62,594 nucleotides of DNA from Flavobacteriaceae bacterium (GCA_947459635.1 CANHEA010000005.1:1-62594); one strand, 5' to 3'. Shown: positions 34,934 through 44,869, counted from the stretch's first letter. A program made the numbers and translations. The notes: generated from the sequence alone by a model not told the origin.

Positions 34934-35686
34934 TTATTGTTTTGGGTTTGATTTCAACTTATGAACTTCGAAATACAAAAGGACTGTCATGACGAGAATC
35001 GAAATTACAGAGGCTTGCAGTGTACCTAAATCGAGTCCTCCTTTTGCAATTGGCTTGGTGAGAAAATCGCCGAAAGTGGCTCCAAATGGTCGCGTAAAAA
35101 CAAACGCCAGCCAAAACAAAAACACCTCGTTGATTTTGGTAAAATAGTGAAGAACAACAACCAACAGAATGATAGCGCTAGTTACCATCGCACCTTGCAA
35201 ATAACTAAATCCAACCACATCGCTCAAATAATCTCCAAAAGCGGTTCCCAGACTGTTTGAAAACAATACGGCAATCCAAAACAAAATTTCTTTGTTTGAT
35301 TCTGTAATCGTCGCGACTTCGATGCTTTTGTATTTTCGATGCCAAATGAATAAGGTAATTAACAATCCAGCGAACAAAATTACACTTCCTAAAGTGTAGC
35401 CCAAGTGCAGACTTCGATCAATAAAATCCGAGATTTCAGTTCCTAATGTAGTCGTTGCAATGATGACTAGCCAAAACGAAATCGGCTGGTATTTTTTGCT
35501 TCGGACTTGAAGCCAGACAAGAACTAAAAATAAAACAGCAGTTATGGCAATTCCAGTCAAGTAGCCCAAATCTAATGTCATCGAAATATAGTCGCCCAAA
35601 GTTTCACCCAAAGTAGTAGCGACTATTTTTAGAAGCCAAAATAGTAATGTTATTGCTGCGATTTTATTGACTTTTTGTAGATTCAT
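34934..35686 (-). CDS. COG4705-type membrane protein with fourfold repeat
   Basis: 250 residues built from four similar two-helix repeats. Each starts FWL or FWI and contains a motif of the type TTLGETLGDY: at 23-32 TTLGETLGDY, then TTLGTEISDF, NSLGTAFGDY and PFGATFGDF. The later helix of each repeat begins LGYLTG, LGYTLG, FSYLQG or LDLGTL. The fourfold repeat and the conserved acidic residue per repeat suggest a channel or transporter. The family is uncharacterised. The position between moeA and the esterase, with 10 and 68 bases, suggests it is in the operon. Confidence 0.85.
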   Translation of the reverse strand: MNLQKVNKIAAITLLFWLLKIVATTLGETLGDYISMTLDLGYLTGIAITAVLFLVLVWLQVRSKKYQPISFWLVIIATTTLGTEISDFIDRSLHLGYTLGSVILFAGLLITLFIWHRKYKSIEVATITESNKEILFWIAVLFSNSLGTAFGDYLSDVVGFSYLQGAMVTSAIILLVVVLHYFTKINEVFLFWLAFVFTRPFGATFGDFLTKPIAKGGLDLGTLQASVISILVMTVLLYFEVHKLKSNPKQ

Positions 35687-35696
35687 TTATAAAATT

Positions 35697-36866
35697 TTAA
35701 AGCAAATAAACACCGACATGAGCGCCTTTACTTAATTGGTAATTACCCTCGGTCACAAAAACCAAAGCATTGGCCAAAGCAAACGAATCGAGCATGGAGG
35801 AATCTTGATGCGGTAATATAACAACCTCATCATCTACTAAAAGTGCTTTCAAAAACTGACTTCTCGAATTATTTACCTCGTAATCGTGCGCCAAAGGTTT
35901 CGAAATTGATGACATATACGAAGCGTTTTTTCCAGAAATTCGATTTAAAGTCGGAAGCACATACACATACAAACAAGTCAAACTTGCTGCTGGATTGCCA
36001 GGCAAAGCAAAGACCATCTTGTCCTTTAATCTACCGCAATATAATGGTTTTCCAGGCTTTTGATTGACTTTATAAAACAAGGTTTCTACTGCTAAACTTT
36101 CCAAGGCTTTGCCCACAAAATCATAATCGCCAACAGAAATTCCGCCAGAAACCAGGATAACGTCATTCTCTTCGATGGCTTGTTGAAGAACTGATTTTGT
36201 CGCTTCGAAAGTGTCTTCAACTTGATACGTTTTTAATTGATGATAATGTGCCGATTGCAAAGCGACTTTCAACATAATGGAATTACTATCATAGACTTTC
36301 CCTTTTGGCAAAGGCTGTCCCGCTTGAAGCAATTCGTTGCCGGTAATCACAATACCTACTTTAGGTTTCGCGTAAACTCTTACCGACGCAAATCCCAAAC
36401 CCGCTAGAAAACCGATTGAAGCAGGATTTAGAATTGAACCTTTTTCTAAAGCGACAGTTCCTCTTTCGATTTGAGAACCTAAAGCACGAACGTTGGTTTC
36501 GGGTTTGACCTTTTCTTGAAGGTGCAATTGCTGGTTAATTACGGTCACTTTTTCAATTTGAATCACAGCTTCTGCAGAATCTGGTACGGCAGCTCCAGTA
36601 AAAATTTTCATTGCTTGTCCAGATTGCAGTTGCCCATCGAAAAAATCACCTGCTTTGATCTCGCCGACAATGTCATAGGTTAATTCGTCGTGCAACGAAA
36701 GTGCAAATCCGTCCATATTGGCTTGTCGGACTGGCGGCATGGAAATCGGGGAAATCAAAGTTTCTGCTAGTATAAATGAATGAGCATCACGTAGAGAAAC
36801 TTCCACTTCTCTCATGGAAAAAGTAGTCTTATTTAGGATTGAAAAAGCGTCATCCACTGAAATCAT
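35697..36866 (-). CDS. moeA: Molybdopterin molybdenumtransferase MoeA
   Basis: 389 residues. Typical MoeA features are MPPVRQANMDGFAL, the IFTGAAVPDSAEAVIQIE loop, ISVGDYDFVGKAL and PGNPAASLTCLYVYV. It inserts molybdate into molybdopterin-AMP made by MoaB/MogA. It overlaps xdhC by 4 bases, so the two are translationally coupled. Together with moaA, moaCB, moaD, moaE and the MoeB-like gene this gives a complete cofactor pathway in one block. Confidence 0.95.
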   Translation of the reverse strand: MISVDDAFSILNKTTFSMREVEVSLRDAHSFILAETLISPISMPPVRQANMDGFALSLHDELTYDIVGEIKAGDFFDGQLQSGQAMKIFTGAAVPDSAEAVIQIEKVTVINQQLHLQEKVKPETNVRALGSQIERGTVALEKGSILNPASIGFLAGLGFASVRVYAKPKVGIVITGNELLQAGQPLPKGKVYDSNSIMLKVALQSAHYHQLKTYQVEDTFEATKSVLQQAIEENDVILVSGGISVGDYDFVGKALESLAVETLFYKVNQKPGKPLYCGRLKDKMVFALPGNPAASLTCLYVYVLPTLNRISGKNASYMSSISKPLAHDYEVNNSRSQFLKALLVDDEVVILPHQDSSMLDSFALANALVFVTEGNYQLSKGAHVGVYLL

Positions 36867-37780
36867 CGTAATTCTCTATTTTTAATTTGAATCAATTGTG
36901 CCGCCACGCTAATGGCAATTTCTGCGGCAGTTTCGCTTTTGATATCGAGACCAATTGGAGCATAAACTTGATTTAGTTGTTCTTGAGAAAATCCGTCGGC
37001 CAAGAGATTTTTATACAAGGTTTTCATCTTTTCTTGACTTCCCAACATGCCGATGAATTTATAATTTTTGCCCAACAAACGGCGAATAATAATGTCGTCG
37101 GTGCGATATCCAAAAGACATAATCACAACGTAAGTATTTTCAGTTTCAGGAATATGTTGATCTATGGTTTCAAATTCGACGATTTGTTTTGTCTGTACAA
37201 AGCAATTTGCCTCCATGGTATTGAGATTCTCGCGATGATCGAGCAAATGAAGTTCAAAATTCAATCGCGATAACACCTCACTCAACGCCAAACCGACGTG
37301 ACCACCTCCTATAATATATACTTGATTTGGTAGCGAAATGGGTTCGATAAATTCCCATTCGGTTGCATTAGTTGTAGCATTTAGATGAATGCCATTTTGT
37401 GAGTAAGAGATTTTTCCGTTTTCCGAATTTAGAATCAAGTCGATCCAAGTGAGACTTTCGGTATTCAAAGCATAAAAAGCAATCGTTTGTCGACCGGAGC
37501 AAATCATTCCCGATTGATCGGATGGCGCAAACTTATCGTGAATTTGGTGTTTGACAAAAGGCTTGAAGGTTGATTTTTCTAATAAACTTCGTGCATATTC
37601 GACCAACTTATGCTCCATGATGCCGCCGCCAATCGTACCGTGCATTTGGTTTTTTGAAACAAACATTTTGAAGCCTTTTCGACCTGGACTGCTGCCTTCG
37701 TTGGCTACAACCACCATCAAAATACCTTGCTGGTCGGTCTGAAGAAGTGCTTTTACTTTACTATAAAAATCAATTACCAT
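36863..37780 (-). CDS. xdhC: XdhC-family xanthine dehydrogenase maturation factor
   Basis: 305 residues. An N-terminal XdhC/CoxI domain (GSSPGRKGFKMFV, TIGGGIMEHKLV) is followed by a Rossmann-like domain at about 165-300 (VYIIGGGHVGLAL, then a SFGYRTDD segment). XdhC binds the molybdenum cofactor, promotes its sulfuration and delivers it to XdhB. Encoded between xdhB (21-base gap) and moeA (4-base overlap), as expected for dedicated maturation. Confidence 0.93.
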   Translation of the reverse strand: MVIDFYSKVKALLQTDQQGILMVVVANEGSSPGRKGFKMFVSKNQMHGTIGGGIMEHKLVEYARSLLEKSTFKPFVKHQIHDKFAPSDQSGMICSGRQTIAFYALNTESLTWIDLILNSENGKISYSQNGIHLNATTNATEWEFIEPISLPNQVYIIGGGHVGLALSEVLSRLNFELHLLDHRENLNTMEANCFVQTKQIVEFETIDQHIPETENTYVVIMSFGYRTDDIIIRRLLGKNYKFIGMLGSQEKMKTLYKNLLADGFSQEQLNQVYAPIGLDIKSETAAEIAISVAAQLIQIKNRELR

Positions 37781-37801
37781 AAGCTACAAATTAGAAGTAG
37801 T

Positions 37802-40051
37802 TTATGATTTTTTATACAAATCCATCAACACTTTTTCCGGAGTATACGGCGCATTGACAGCCAAATCTGCAGTTGGATTGAAAGCTTTTACCGCAGCGCG
37901 AATCGCAAAGTAAGCGCCCAAACCATACATTAATGGCGGTTCACCAACAGCTTTTGATTTCTTAATCGCCAATTCGTGACCTTCGGTTTCTAGATGTGTA
38001 ATGTGAATAGATTTTGGCACAGAATAAATATCCGGAACTTTATATGTCGAAAGCGCATTCGATACCAATCGACCTTGTTCGTTATAGACAATTTCTTCGA
38101 GTGTCATCCAACCAATGCCTTGCACCAAGCCGCCTTCAATTTGACCGTTATCAACGTCTTTATTCATACTTTCTCCGAAATCATGCACAATATTGACGCT
38201 GTCAAAATCGTAAGTTCCTTTCAAACAATCTACGGTCACTTCGACAATCGCAGTTCCATACACATGATACGCAAAAGGATGTCCTTTCTCTTTGGTTTTA
38301 TCGTAATGAATCGTTGGCGTCGCATAATGAGAATTCTCACTTAATGCGACACGAAGCGTAAATGCCTTCAAAATCAAATCGTTCCAAGTCATGTCGGTCG
38401 CCTTTGAATCGGCAAATACCTGTTCGTCTTTGATATGAATTTCAGAAGCGTTATGTTCGTTTTGAGCGACCGTTTTCAATCGACCCAACAAAGCGTTGCA
38501 AGCCATTTCTAGCGCTTTTCCATTTAAGTCAGCGCCAGCACTTGCCGCTGTTGGCGACGTATTGGCTACGCGCAAAGTATTCGTCGATTCGATGCGCACT
38601 TTCGATGGTGAAATGCCAAAGGTTTGCGTGACGATTTGAAGGAGTTTGGTGTTGACGCCTTGTCCCATTTCGACTGCGCCAGTGCTCACGACCACACTTC
38701 CGTCATGGTAAATATGAACCAACGCACGCGCATGATTCATCATCGTATTGGTAAAGGAAATCCCGAAGCAAATCGGTTGCACGGCCAATCCTTTTTTATA
38801 TCTTGAATTGTTGTTATTGAAATCCGCCACACGTAGTTTCTGCGCGGCGTAATCATATGTTTTCATGCTCGAATCCCAGCTGGCATGCGCATTCGTTTGT
38901 TGCAGGATTTGCCCATAGGACAATTCATTGCCATCAACTACCAAGTTGGCTTTTTGAATTTCTGCTGGACTAACACCCAACGATTCCGCTGCTTTGACAA
39001 TAGCTGCTTCGATGACAAATTTTCCTTGCGGTCCGCCAAATCCGCGAAACGCGGTGTTCGGTGGCAAATTGGTTTTACAACTGTACGCTTTGGCGATAAC
39101 ATTGGGAACATAATAGGCGTTGGTGGAGTGAAACAACGTTCGTTCCATCACGGCCGGAGACAAATCCGCTGCAGCGCCTGCATTTTGATAATGCGTTACT
39201 TCGTAGGCGAGTATTTTTAAATCTTTGGATAATCCAATTTTGAAATCTGAGGAATACGGATGGCGCTTTCCTGTCATGCGCATATCGTCCATGCGATGCA
39301 TTGCCATTTTTACTGGTTGATGCAAAAGTTGTGATGCCAAAGCGACCATCACTGCCCAAGGCGTCGCTTGATCTTCTTTTCCGCCGAAGCCACCACCTAA
39401 ACGCACGGTGTCAATTTCAACTTTATGCATCGGAATTCCGAGTACACGAGCGACCATTTTCTGAACCGCAGTTGGACCTTGCGTTGATGACGAAACGATA
39501 ATGCTGCCATCTTCTTTCGGGCGAGCGTAGGCGCCTTGCGTTTCTATGTATAAATGTTCTTGACCATTGACATCAGTGCGACCTTCGAAAATATGATTAC
39601 ATTTTGACCAGGCTTCGGTGGTATTTCCGAGTGTAAATGTTCTTGGTGGAATGATTAATTTGTTTTGTAGTTGTGCTTCACGAGCGTCAGTGATTACCGG
39701 CAATTCTTCATATTCTACATGAATCACTTTGGCCGCTTGTCGACAATGATGTTCGGAAGTTCCGATAATTAATGCGATGACTTGACCTCTAAAATGTACT
39801 TCTCCATCGGCGAATAATGGTTCATCTGGAATGATGCCTCCAATTTGATTTTCCCCTGGAATATCTTTCGCTGTTAGTATCGTTACAATTCCATTTCGCT
39901 GCAAAGCTTTGTGGAAATCGATGCTTTTAATTTTAGCATGAGCAACAGTCGCATCGAAAGGCAAAGCATACAAAGTACCTTTCATTTCTTGAATGTCGTC
40001 CAAATAAATGGACTTTCCTTTTACGTGATTATGGGCATCTATGTTTATCAT
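37802..40051 (-). CDS. xdhB: Xanthine dehydrogenase molybdenum subunit
   Basis: 749 residues. The molybdopterin-binding loop RLGGGFGGKED is at about 217-227, GAVEMGQGVNTKL contacts the cofactor, FRGFGGPQG is the third cofactor loop and Glu704 in AVGEPPLMYG is the catalytic base. No signal peptide, so it is cytoplasmic. With XdhA it oxidises hypoxanthine and xanthine to urate. The start overlaps the xdhA stop by 4 bases. Confidence 0.95.
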   Translation of the reverse strand: MINIDAHNHVKGKSIYLDDIQEMKGTLYALPFDATVAHAKIKSIDFHKALQRNGIVTILTAKDIPGENQIGGIIPDEPLFADGEVHFRGQVIALIIGTSEHHCRQAAKVIHVEYEELPVITDAREAQLQNKLIIPPRTFTLGNTTEAWSKCNHIFEGRTDVNGQEHLYIETQGAYARPKEDGSIIVSSSTQGPTAVQKMVARVLGIPMHKVEIDTVRLGGGFGGKEDQATPWAVMVALASQLLHQPVKMAMHRMDDMRMTGKRHPYSSDFKIGLSKDLKILAYEVTHYQNAGAAADLSPAVMERTLFHSTNAYYVPNVIAKAYSCKTNLPPNTAFRGFGGPQGKFVIEAAIVKAAESLGVSPAEIQKANLVVDGNELSYGQILQQTNAHASWDSSMKTYDYAAQKLRVADFNNNNSRYKKGLAVQPICFGISFTNTMMNHARALVHIYHDGSVVVSTGAVEMGQGVNTKLLQIVTQTFGISPSKVRIESTNTLRVANTSPTAASAGADLNGKALEMACNALLGRLKTVAQNEHNASEIHIKDEQVFADSKATDMTWNDLILKAFTLRVALSENSHYATPTIHYDKTKEKGHPFAYHVYGTAIVEVTVDCLKGTYDFDSVNIVHDFGESMNKDVDNGQIEGGLVQGIGWMTLEEIVYNEQGRLVSNALSTYKVPDIYSVPKSIHITHLETEGHELAIKKSKAVGEPPLMYGLGAYFAIRAAVKAFNPTADLAVNAPYTPEKVLMDLYKKS

Positions 40052-41448
40052 ATCAGGTCACTCATTTTGATGGATTCCGGAAATAAGGCGATGAAGTGAG
40101 CGAAAAACAACTGTCTCGCTAAAAGTCTTTTGTATTCCTTGGTTCCTCGTGCGTCGCTCATGGGAGACAATTCGGTTTGAAGAGTTTCCTCCGCGCGCAA
40201 GACTACTTTAGGTTCTATAGATTTATTAGTAAGGTATTCACTAGTTTGTGATAGGAATTTCGGAATCGGTCCAACGCCACCAATAGAACAATGTGCTTCT
40301 TGAATCACATCGCCATTCATAGTAATCGTGATGGCGGTATTAACGCTTGCGATGTCTAAATACTGGCGTTTGCAGACTTTTTCGAAATGAAACTGCGTTG
40401 ATTTGGACGGCAAGTCGAAGGCAATTTCAGTGATGATTTCGTCTTCGGTTTTATTCAAAACTTTATAACTCAAATAAAAATCTTTGAGCGGTAGCTTTCG
40501 CGATTCGTCGTTCTTGTTGGTCAAAGTCAATTGTGCATTCATTGCCAACAATATGATTGTAAAATCTCCAATTGGAGAACCGTTTGCTAAGTTTCCAGCG
40601 ATGGTTCCAATGTTTCGAATGGGCGTTGAAGACACTAATTTTAGGTAATTATACCAATTTGGAATGGCATTTAATAAGGTTTCATTTTCGATTAAATCTG
40701 TAACCGTAACCGCAGATTTTAAAGTGCATTTTGAACCTTCAAACGTAATTCCGTTAAGTTCAGACCGATCGAACAAATACGCCATATTCATGTCATGTAA
40801 GTCGTCGTGTTTTTGAACGTATAAATCTGTTCCGCCACCAATGGGTATTTGACCTTCAGTGCTGTATTGTATATTAAAACTTTGCAGTTTCTCTTCTACT
40901 TCTAAAAAATAATCTGGAATAAAATCGTGTTCTACCAACCAAGATAGCGGTTGATTAACATCTTTCCACTGTAACTCTTGCGTAAGTTTTGCAGCAGCGC
41001 GTTCTATCGATTTATAGCCTGTGCATCGACAAATATTTCCGTCGATAGCACTGATTGCACTTTCTAAAGTCGGCTGCGTTGTATTTAAGGCAAATCCGCA
41101 CATCGAGTTGACGAATCCCGGCGTGCAAAAACCACATTGCGTTCCCGAACAGTCTACCATCGCTTGTTGCGCTTGATTGAGTTTGTTCGGCAAATTGAGT
41201 CCTTCGACAGTGACCACATGTTTACCGTGAACGTTCGGTAATGGCGTCAAGCAGGAAGTTGCGCTTCGATAGTCTAACTTTCCGTTATTTATCGTGCCAA
41301 TCAAAACGGTACAGGCGCCACAATCGCCTTCGCGGCAACCTATTTTGGTACCACGCAAGTTTTCGTCGTATCGAATAAAATCGAGTAAAGTCGTTGTTGG
41401 CGCTTTATCGGTTTGTATTTTTCGATTATTTAATAGGAATTCAATCAT
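40048..41448 (-). CDS. xdhA: Xanthine dehydrogenase FeS/FAD subunit
   Basis: 466 residues. The first [2Fe-2S] cluster is Cys38, Cys43, Cys46 and Cys66 (GCREGDCGACTVLIG). The second is Cys105, Cys108, Cys140 and Cys142 (CGFC and CRC). The FAD domain has PIGGGTDLYVQ and TIAGNLANGSPIGD, and a C-terminal CO-dehydrogenase flavoprotein-type segment follows. It passes electrons from molybdenum to NAD+. One chain carries both FeS and FAD, as in the two-subunit bacterial enzymes. guaD lies 13 bases upstream. Confidence 0.95.
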   Translation of the reverse strand: MIEFLLNNRKIQTDKAPTTTLLDFIRYDENLRGTKIGCREGDCGACTVLIGTINNGKLDYRSATSCLTPLPNVHGKHVVTVEGLNLPNKLNQAQQAMVDCSGTQCGFCTPGFVNSMCGFALNTTQPTLESAISAIDGNICRCTGYKSIERAAAKLTQELQWKDVNQPLSWLVEHDFIPDYFLEVEEKLQSFNIQYSTEGQIPIGGGTDLYVQKHDDLHDMNMAYLFDRSELNGITFEGSKCTLKSAVTVTDLIENETLLNAIPNWYNYLKLVSSTPIRNIGTIAGNLANGSPIGDFTIILLAMNAQLTLTNKNDESRKLPLKDFYLSYKVLNKTEDEIITEIAFDLPSKSTQFHFEKVCKRQYLDIASVNTAITITMNGDVIQEAHCSIGGVGPIPKFLSQTSEYLTNKSIEPKVVLRAEETLQTELSPMSDARGTKEYKRLLARQLFFAHFIALFPESIKMSDLI

Positions 41449-41461
41449 GAAAATCAGGGAA

Positions 41462-41944
41462 TCAATATTCTATTTTGTTGATGCTTTCTGTCCACAAACG
41501 GAAGGCTTCTAGTGCTTCTTCTCGCATCAACGGAATTGTTTCTAGTTTGCGGTTGGTGTATGGAATTTCCAATTCTTCGTAAATAAATTGATCATCGAAT
41601 TGAATATCCGCTGCATCTTTTTTGGTGTTGGCGAAATACATTCTATCAGGACGAGCCCAATAAATCGCACCTAAACACATCGGGCAAGGTTCGCAACTCG
41701 TATAAATTTCACAGCCATCCAATTGGAAACTTCCTAGTTCCTTGCAGGCATTTCGTATCGCCACAACCTCAGCATGGGCAGTTGGATCATTAGAAGAAGT
41801 TACTTGATTAGCACCGCGAGCGATGATTTTTCCGTCTTTTACAATGACAGCGCCGAAAGGGCCGCCTTTACCACTCGTTACATTTTCTATCGACAGGCGA
41901 ATGGCTTCCTGCATAAATTCATTCTTGTTTGTTGTAGCACACAT
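41462..41944 (-). CDS. guaD: Guanine deaminase (cytidine-deaminase fold)
   Basis: 160 residues. The zinc motif is TAHAEVVAIRNA (His57, Glu59) with PCPMC (Cys87, Cys90). The C-terminal FRLWTESINKIEY and the IYWARPDRMYFANTKKDAADIQFDD segment match Bacillus-type guanine deaminase rather than tRNA adenosine deaminase TadA. It converts guanine to xanthine, the substrate of the xdh genes just downstream. It is probably the first gene of the xdh-moa operon; no clear -7 box is seen. Confidence 0.88.
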   Translation of the reverse strand: MCATTNKNEFMQEAIRLSIENVTSGKGGPFGAVIVKDGKIIARGANQVTSSNDPTAHAEVVAIRNACKELGSFQLDGCEIYTSCEPCPMCLGAIYWARPDRMYFANTKKDAADIQFDDQFIYEELEIPYTNRKLETIPLMREEALEAFRLWTESINKIEY

Positions 41945-42078
41945 GTGTTATATATTTTGGGTAAATATAGGGAAAAGTTAGAAATGTAACAGGTAAAGCT
42001 TCCCGCCTTGGAATGGTTGGAAGCCTGATATGATTTTGTAAAATGAAGTGAAATTATGCCTTCAAAAAGCGCACGATT

Positions 42079-43134
42079 TTAGTTTTTATAAATGTAGACT
42101 TCCATTTTTCCGTCTTTGTCTACCGCGCCGCGAAACATGCCGTTGGTACTAAATTCCATCGAAATGTTTCCTTTATGATCAACGGCTATTAGTCCACCAC
42201 GCCCTTTAATGTCTTCAATTTTCTTAATCACTCTTTTCGAAGCAGTTTTGAGTTTCAGTTTTTTGTATTCCATCAAAGCAGACACGTCGTAAGCTGCAAC
42301 TAGCTTGATGAAATCTTCGCCATGACCGGTACAAGACACGGCGCAGGTTTTATTGTTGGCATATGTTCCAGCTCCAATTATTGGTGAGTCACCAATGCGA
42401 TTATAGTCTTTGTTGACCGTTCCTCCGGTTGAAGTACCCGCCGCTAGATTCCCAAAACCATCGAGCACGACGCAACCCACGGTTCCGTATTTATCGGTTG
42501 AACTATTGAAAGGCTCGACCATACCACTTGAGTTGTCATGATCTAGTTTCGTCTTTTTAGAATCCTTTACTTTTAGGTATTCGTCCCAGCGTGCTTGCGT
42601 GAAAAAATAAGTAGTGTCAACAATTTCAATATCGTTTAGGGCTGCAAACTTTTCTGCTCCTTTGCCACTTAGAAATACAAATTTTGATTTTCTCATAATC
42701 GCTTTTGCGGCACTGATTGGATTTTTGATTGTCCGCACTGTGGCAACTGCGCCGGCATCTAGCGACTTTCCGTCCATGATAGCGGCGTCCATTTCGTTGG
42801 TCCCATCATGTGAAAAAACTGAGCCTTTTCCAGCATTAAATATCGGGGAATCTTCAAGAACTTTCACCACCGCTTCAACGACATCAACTGCTTCAGCACC
42901 TTGAGCTAGCATGCCGTAACCCTTTTGCAGCGCTTCCTTCATGGTGTTTAGGTACTCGGTCTCTTTTTCAGGGGTTAGGCCCTTTTTGAGCATATTCCCA
43001 GCTCCTCCGTGAATGGCAAGACAAAATTTAGAATTCATTTTTGGTGTAGTTTCGGTTGGTTTATTTTCTTGAGAAAACATTGCGTAGTAGTTAGTCCAAA
43101 CAACAAACACCACAAAATATCGAATCCATTTCAT
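42079..43134 (-). CDS. Isoaspartyl peptidase / L-asparaginase (Ntn hydrolase), exported
   Basis: 351 residues with a hydrophobic N-terminal signal (about 5-20). The plant-type asparaginase layout is clear: LAIHGGAGN at about 39, AEAVDVVEAVVKVLEDSP, and the autocleavage site at Gly217-Thr218 in KYGTVGCVVLD, so Thr218 becomes the N-terminal nucleophile. GTSTGGTVNKDYNRIGDSPIIG forms the substrate pocket. It splits isoaspartyl peptides and probably asparagine. A TAAATTTG box ends only 2 bases before the ATG, so the true start may differ. It lies upstream of guaD with a 134-base gap. Confidence 0.9.
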   Translation of the reverse strand: MKWIRYFVVFVVWTNYYAMFSQENKPTETTPKMNSKFCLAIHGGAGNMLKKGLTPEKETEYLNTMKEALQKGYGMLAQGAEAVDVVEAVVKVLEDSPIFNAGKGSVFSHDGTNEMDAAIMDGKSLDAGAVATVRTIKNPISAAKAIMRKSKFVFLSGKGAEKFAALNDIEIVDTTYFFTQARWDEYLKVKDSKKTKLDHDNSSGMVEPFNSSTDKYGTVGCVVLDGFGNLAAGTSTGGTVNKDYNRIGDSPIIGAGTYANNKTCAVSCTGHGEDFIKLVAAYDVSALMEYKKLKLKTASKRVIKKIEDIKGRGGLIAVDHKGNISMEFSTNGMFRGAVDKDGKMEVYIYKN

Positions 43135-43198
43135 ACCAAATTTATTATATCGTTACCGCTAGAAGAACAAAAATAAGCTTTCCAATCGATTCCTCTTG

Positions 43199-44869
43199 TT
43201 ATTTTTCATTCAATTGTATTTCTTGGTCATAAGACAAGCGGTGCTGTTTACTTCTGTCGATAATTACAACCGTATGATTCGCTTTATATTCTTTGATGAT
43301 GGTTATAATTTTCTCAACTAGAAGTTCATCTAAACCATCGAAAGGCTCGTCTAGTAATAGAATTTTTTTGTTTGTCAATAGTGCTCTCGCCAACATCAAT
43401 ATCTTCCGTTGACTGTACGAAATATTTTTTCCGTTTTCGAAAATTGCTGCGTCTAAAATACTTTCATCTTCGTGATCTTTGACATAGCCTAGTTGTTGTA
43501 ACATGGCAAAAGCAGGTGCTTTTTTTTCGTCTTTTCTACTATAGGATATGGCTTCGAAAACCGTCTTTCCAATTAAAGGCAATTCATCCGAAAGCATTGT
43601 GATTTTGCGGCGTAGAAGCTGTTTGTTATAATTGGCTACATTTACATTCCCTATTAAAATTTCTCCACCGGTAGGTTCGTACAATCCAGAAATTAATTTA
43701 AACAAAGTGCTTTTCCCGCTTTGATGTTGACCTGAAATTAACGTTAACGAATTGGATGGAATTTCAAATGATAAATCCTTGATGATGGCATCCTTTTCTG
43801 AAAAAGCAAAACTTACCTTATTGAAAACTATGCGGCCTGAGGTTATTTTTTTGTCCTCGGAATGGTGATTTTGTTCACTTTCAGCATTGAAAACCTTCAA
43901 TAATTTGGTAAAGGAAATATCTCCCGCTTGCCAAATAAAATTGACACTTAAGATTCTTTTCAGGACCGGAATCACATTGACCATCGTCATGATAAAAGTC
44001 AATAAATCGTGACCATGCATCTTATGATTATCATGCTTCATTCCGTACGCCACCCATAAAATAATAGCCAACATACTGTAGAGCATAAATGGCAAAAGTG
44101 CATAAATCAGTGCATACAATTTGTGGTATTGTCGGCCGTAGTTATATAAACTGGTAGAGCCTTTAACGTACTTTTCATTCTCGATGCTTTGTCGATTGAA
44201 TGCTTTGATCGTCAGCAGCGAATTCAGACGTGAAGACACAAACGACAAATTTGAAGACCTCTTATTTCTTCTTTTGCTTGTAAGAACTTTTAATTTCTGA
44301 TTGAGATATAAAATCGCAATAAAAATAATTGGGTACGAAGCCACGACAACGAAGGTCAGTTTCGCATTGAGATACGCCAGTAAAAGCACCGCCAAAACGA
44401 GGTGGATACAATCATTAAAAAAAGTAATGACTCCCTTTGTTAGATAATTTTGTATGGCAGATAAATCACCTGTATACCGCAATAAATATAAGCCAGTTTC
44501 CTTTTTTTGATGTATCGCTAATTTGACATTAAGCTGTCGGGCAAAAAGTCGCTCTCGGATGCTTTTGGAAATCAATTCGCCGCTGATTCCGAGATAATAT
44601 TTCATCAGAAAATCAAAGAGGAACTTGGCAAGCAATAGCATTCCAAAAACGATAAAGAATGAGGAAATGCCAGTCATATGACCAAACAACACATCAAACA
44701 TTTTCCCTCGTGCGGAATGTCTGTGCAATGCGATTTGGTAATATTTACCTAAAAAAACCGGAATTAAAATCGTAGAAACAATACTAAAAAAGCCAAATAT
44801 AAAGGCGGAAACAATTACTTTTCGGTTATCCTTTATAAATTCGACAAGTATTGTTTTTTTAGTTTGCAT
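43199..44869 (-). CDS. ABC transporter, fused permease/ATPase with degenerate ATPase motifs
   Basis: 556 residues. Six transmembrane helices lie in residues 15-310. Walker A GQHQSGKST (380-388) and Walker B with its Glu (KILLLDEPFDGLD, Glu508) are normal. But the signature is ISYSQ (483-487) instead of LSGGQ, the Q-loop position reads LSDE and the H-loop reads IIDRS with no His in place. Such a chain may be a weak ATPase that needs a partner, or a regulatory exporter half. It overlaps the upstream P-loop NTPase gene by 11 bases, so the two should work together. Substrate unknown. Confidence 0.85.
   Translation of the reverse strand: MQTKKTILVEFIKDNRKVIVSAFIFGFFSIVSTILIPVFLGKYYQIALHRHSARGKMFDVLFGHMTGISSFFIVFGMLLLAKFLFDFLMKYYLGISGELISKSIRERLFARQLNVKLAIHQKKETGLYLLRYTGDLSAIQNYLTKGVITFFNDCIHLVLAVLLLAYLNAKLTFVVVASYPIIFIAILYLNQKLKVLTSKRRNKRSSNLSFVSSRLNSLLTIKAFNRQSIENEKYVKGSTSLYNYGRQYHKLYALIYALLPFMLYSMLAIILWVAYGMKHDNHKMHGHDLLTFIMTMVNVIPVLKRILSVNFIWQAGDISFTKLLKVFNAESEQNHHSEDKKITSGRIVFNKVSFAFSEKDAIIKDLSFEIPSNSLTLISGQHQSGKSTLFKLISGLYEPTGGEILIGNVNVANYNKQLLRRKITMLSDELPLIGKTVFEAISYSRKDEKKAPAFAMLQQLGYVKDHEDESILDAAIFENGKNISYSQRKILMLARALLTNKKILLLDEPFDGLDELLVEKIITIIKEYKANHTVVIIDRSKQHRLSYDQEIQLNEK

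Noticed and set aside
41998-42024. Terminator between guaD and the asparaginase gene
   Set aside because: A GCTTCC/GGAAGC stem exists, but the loop is long and no T-run follows on either strand.
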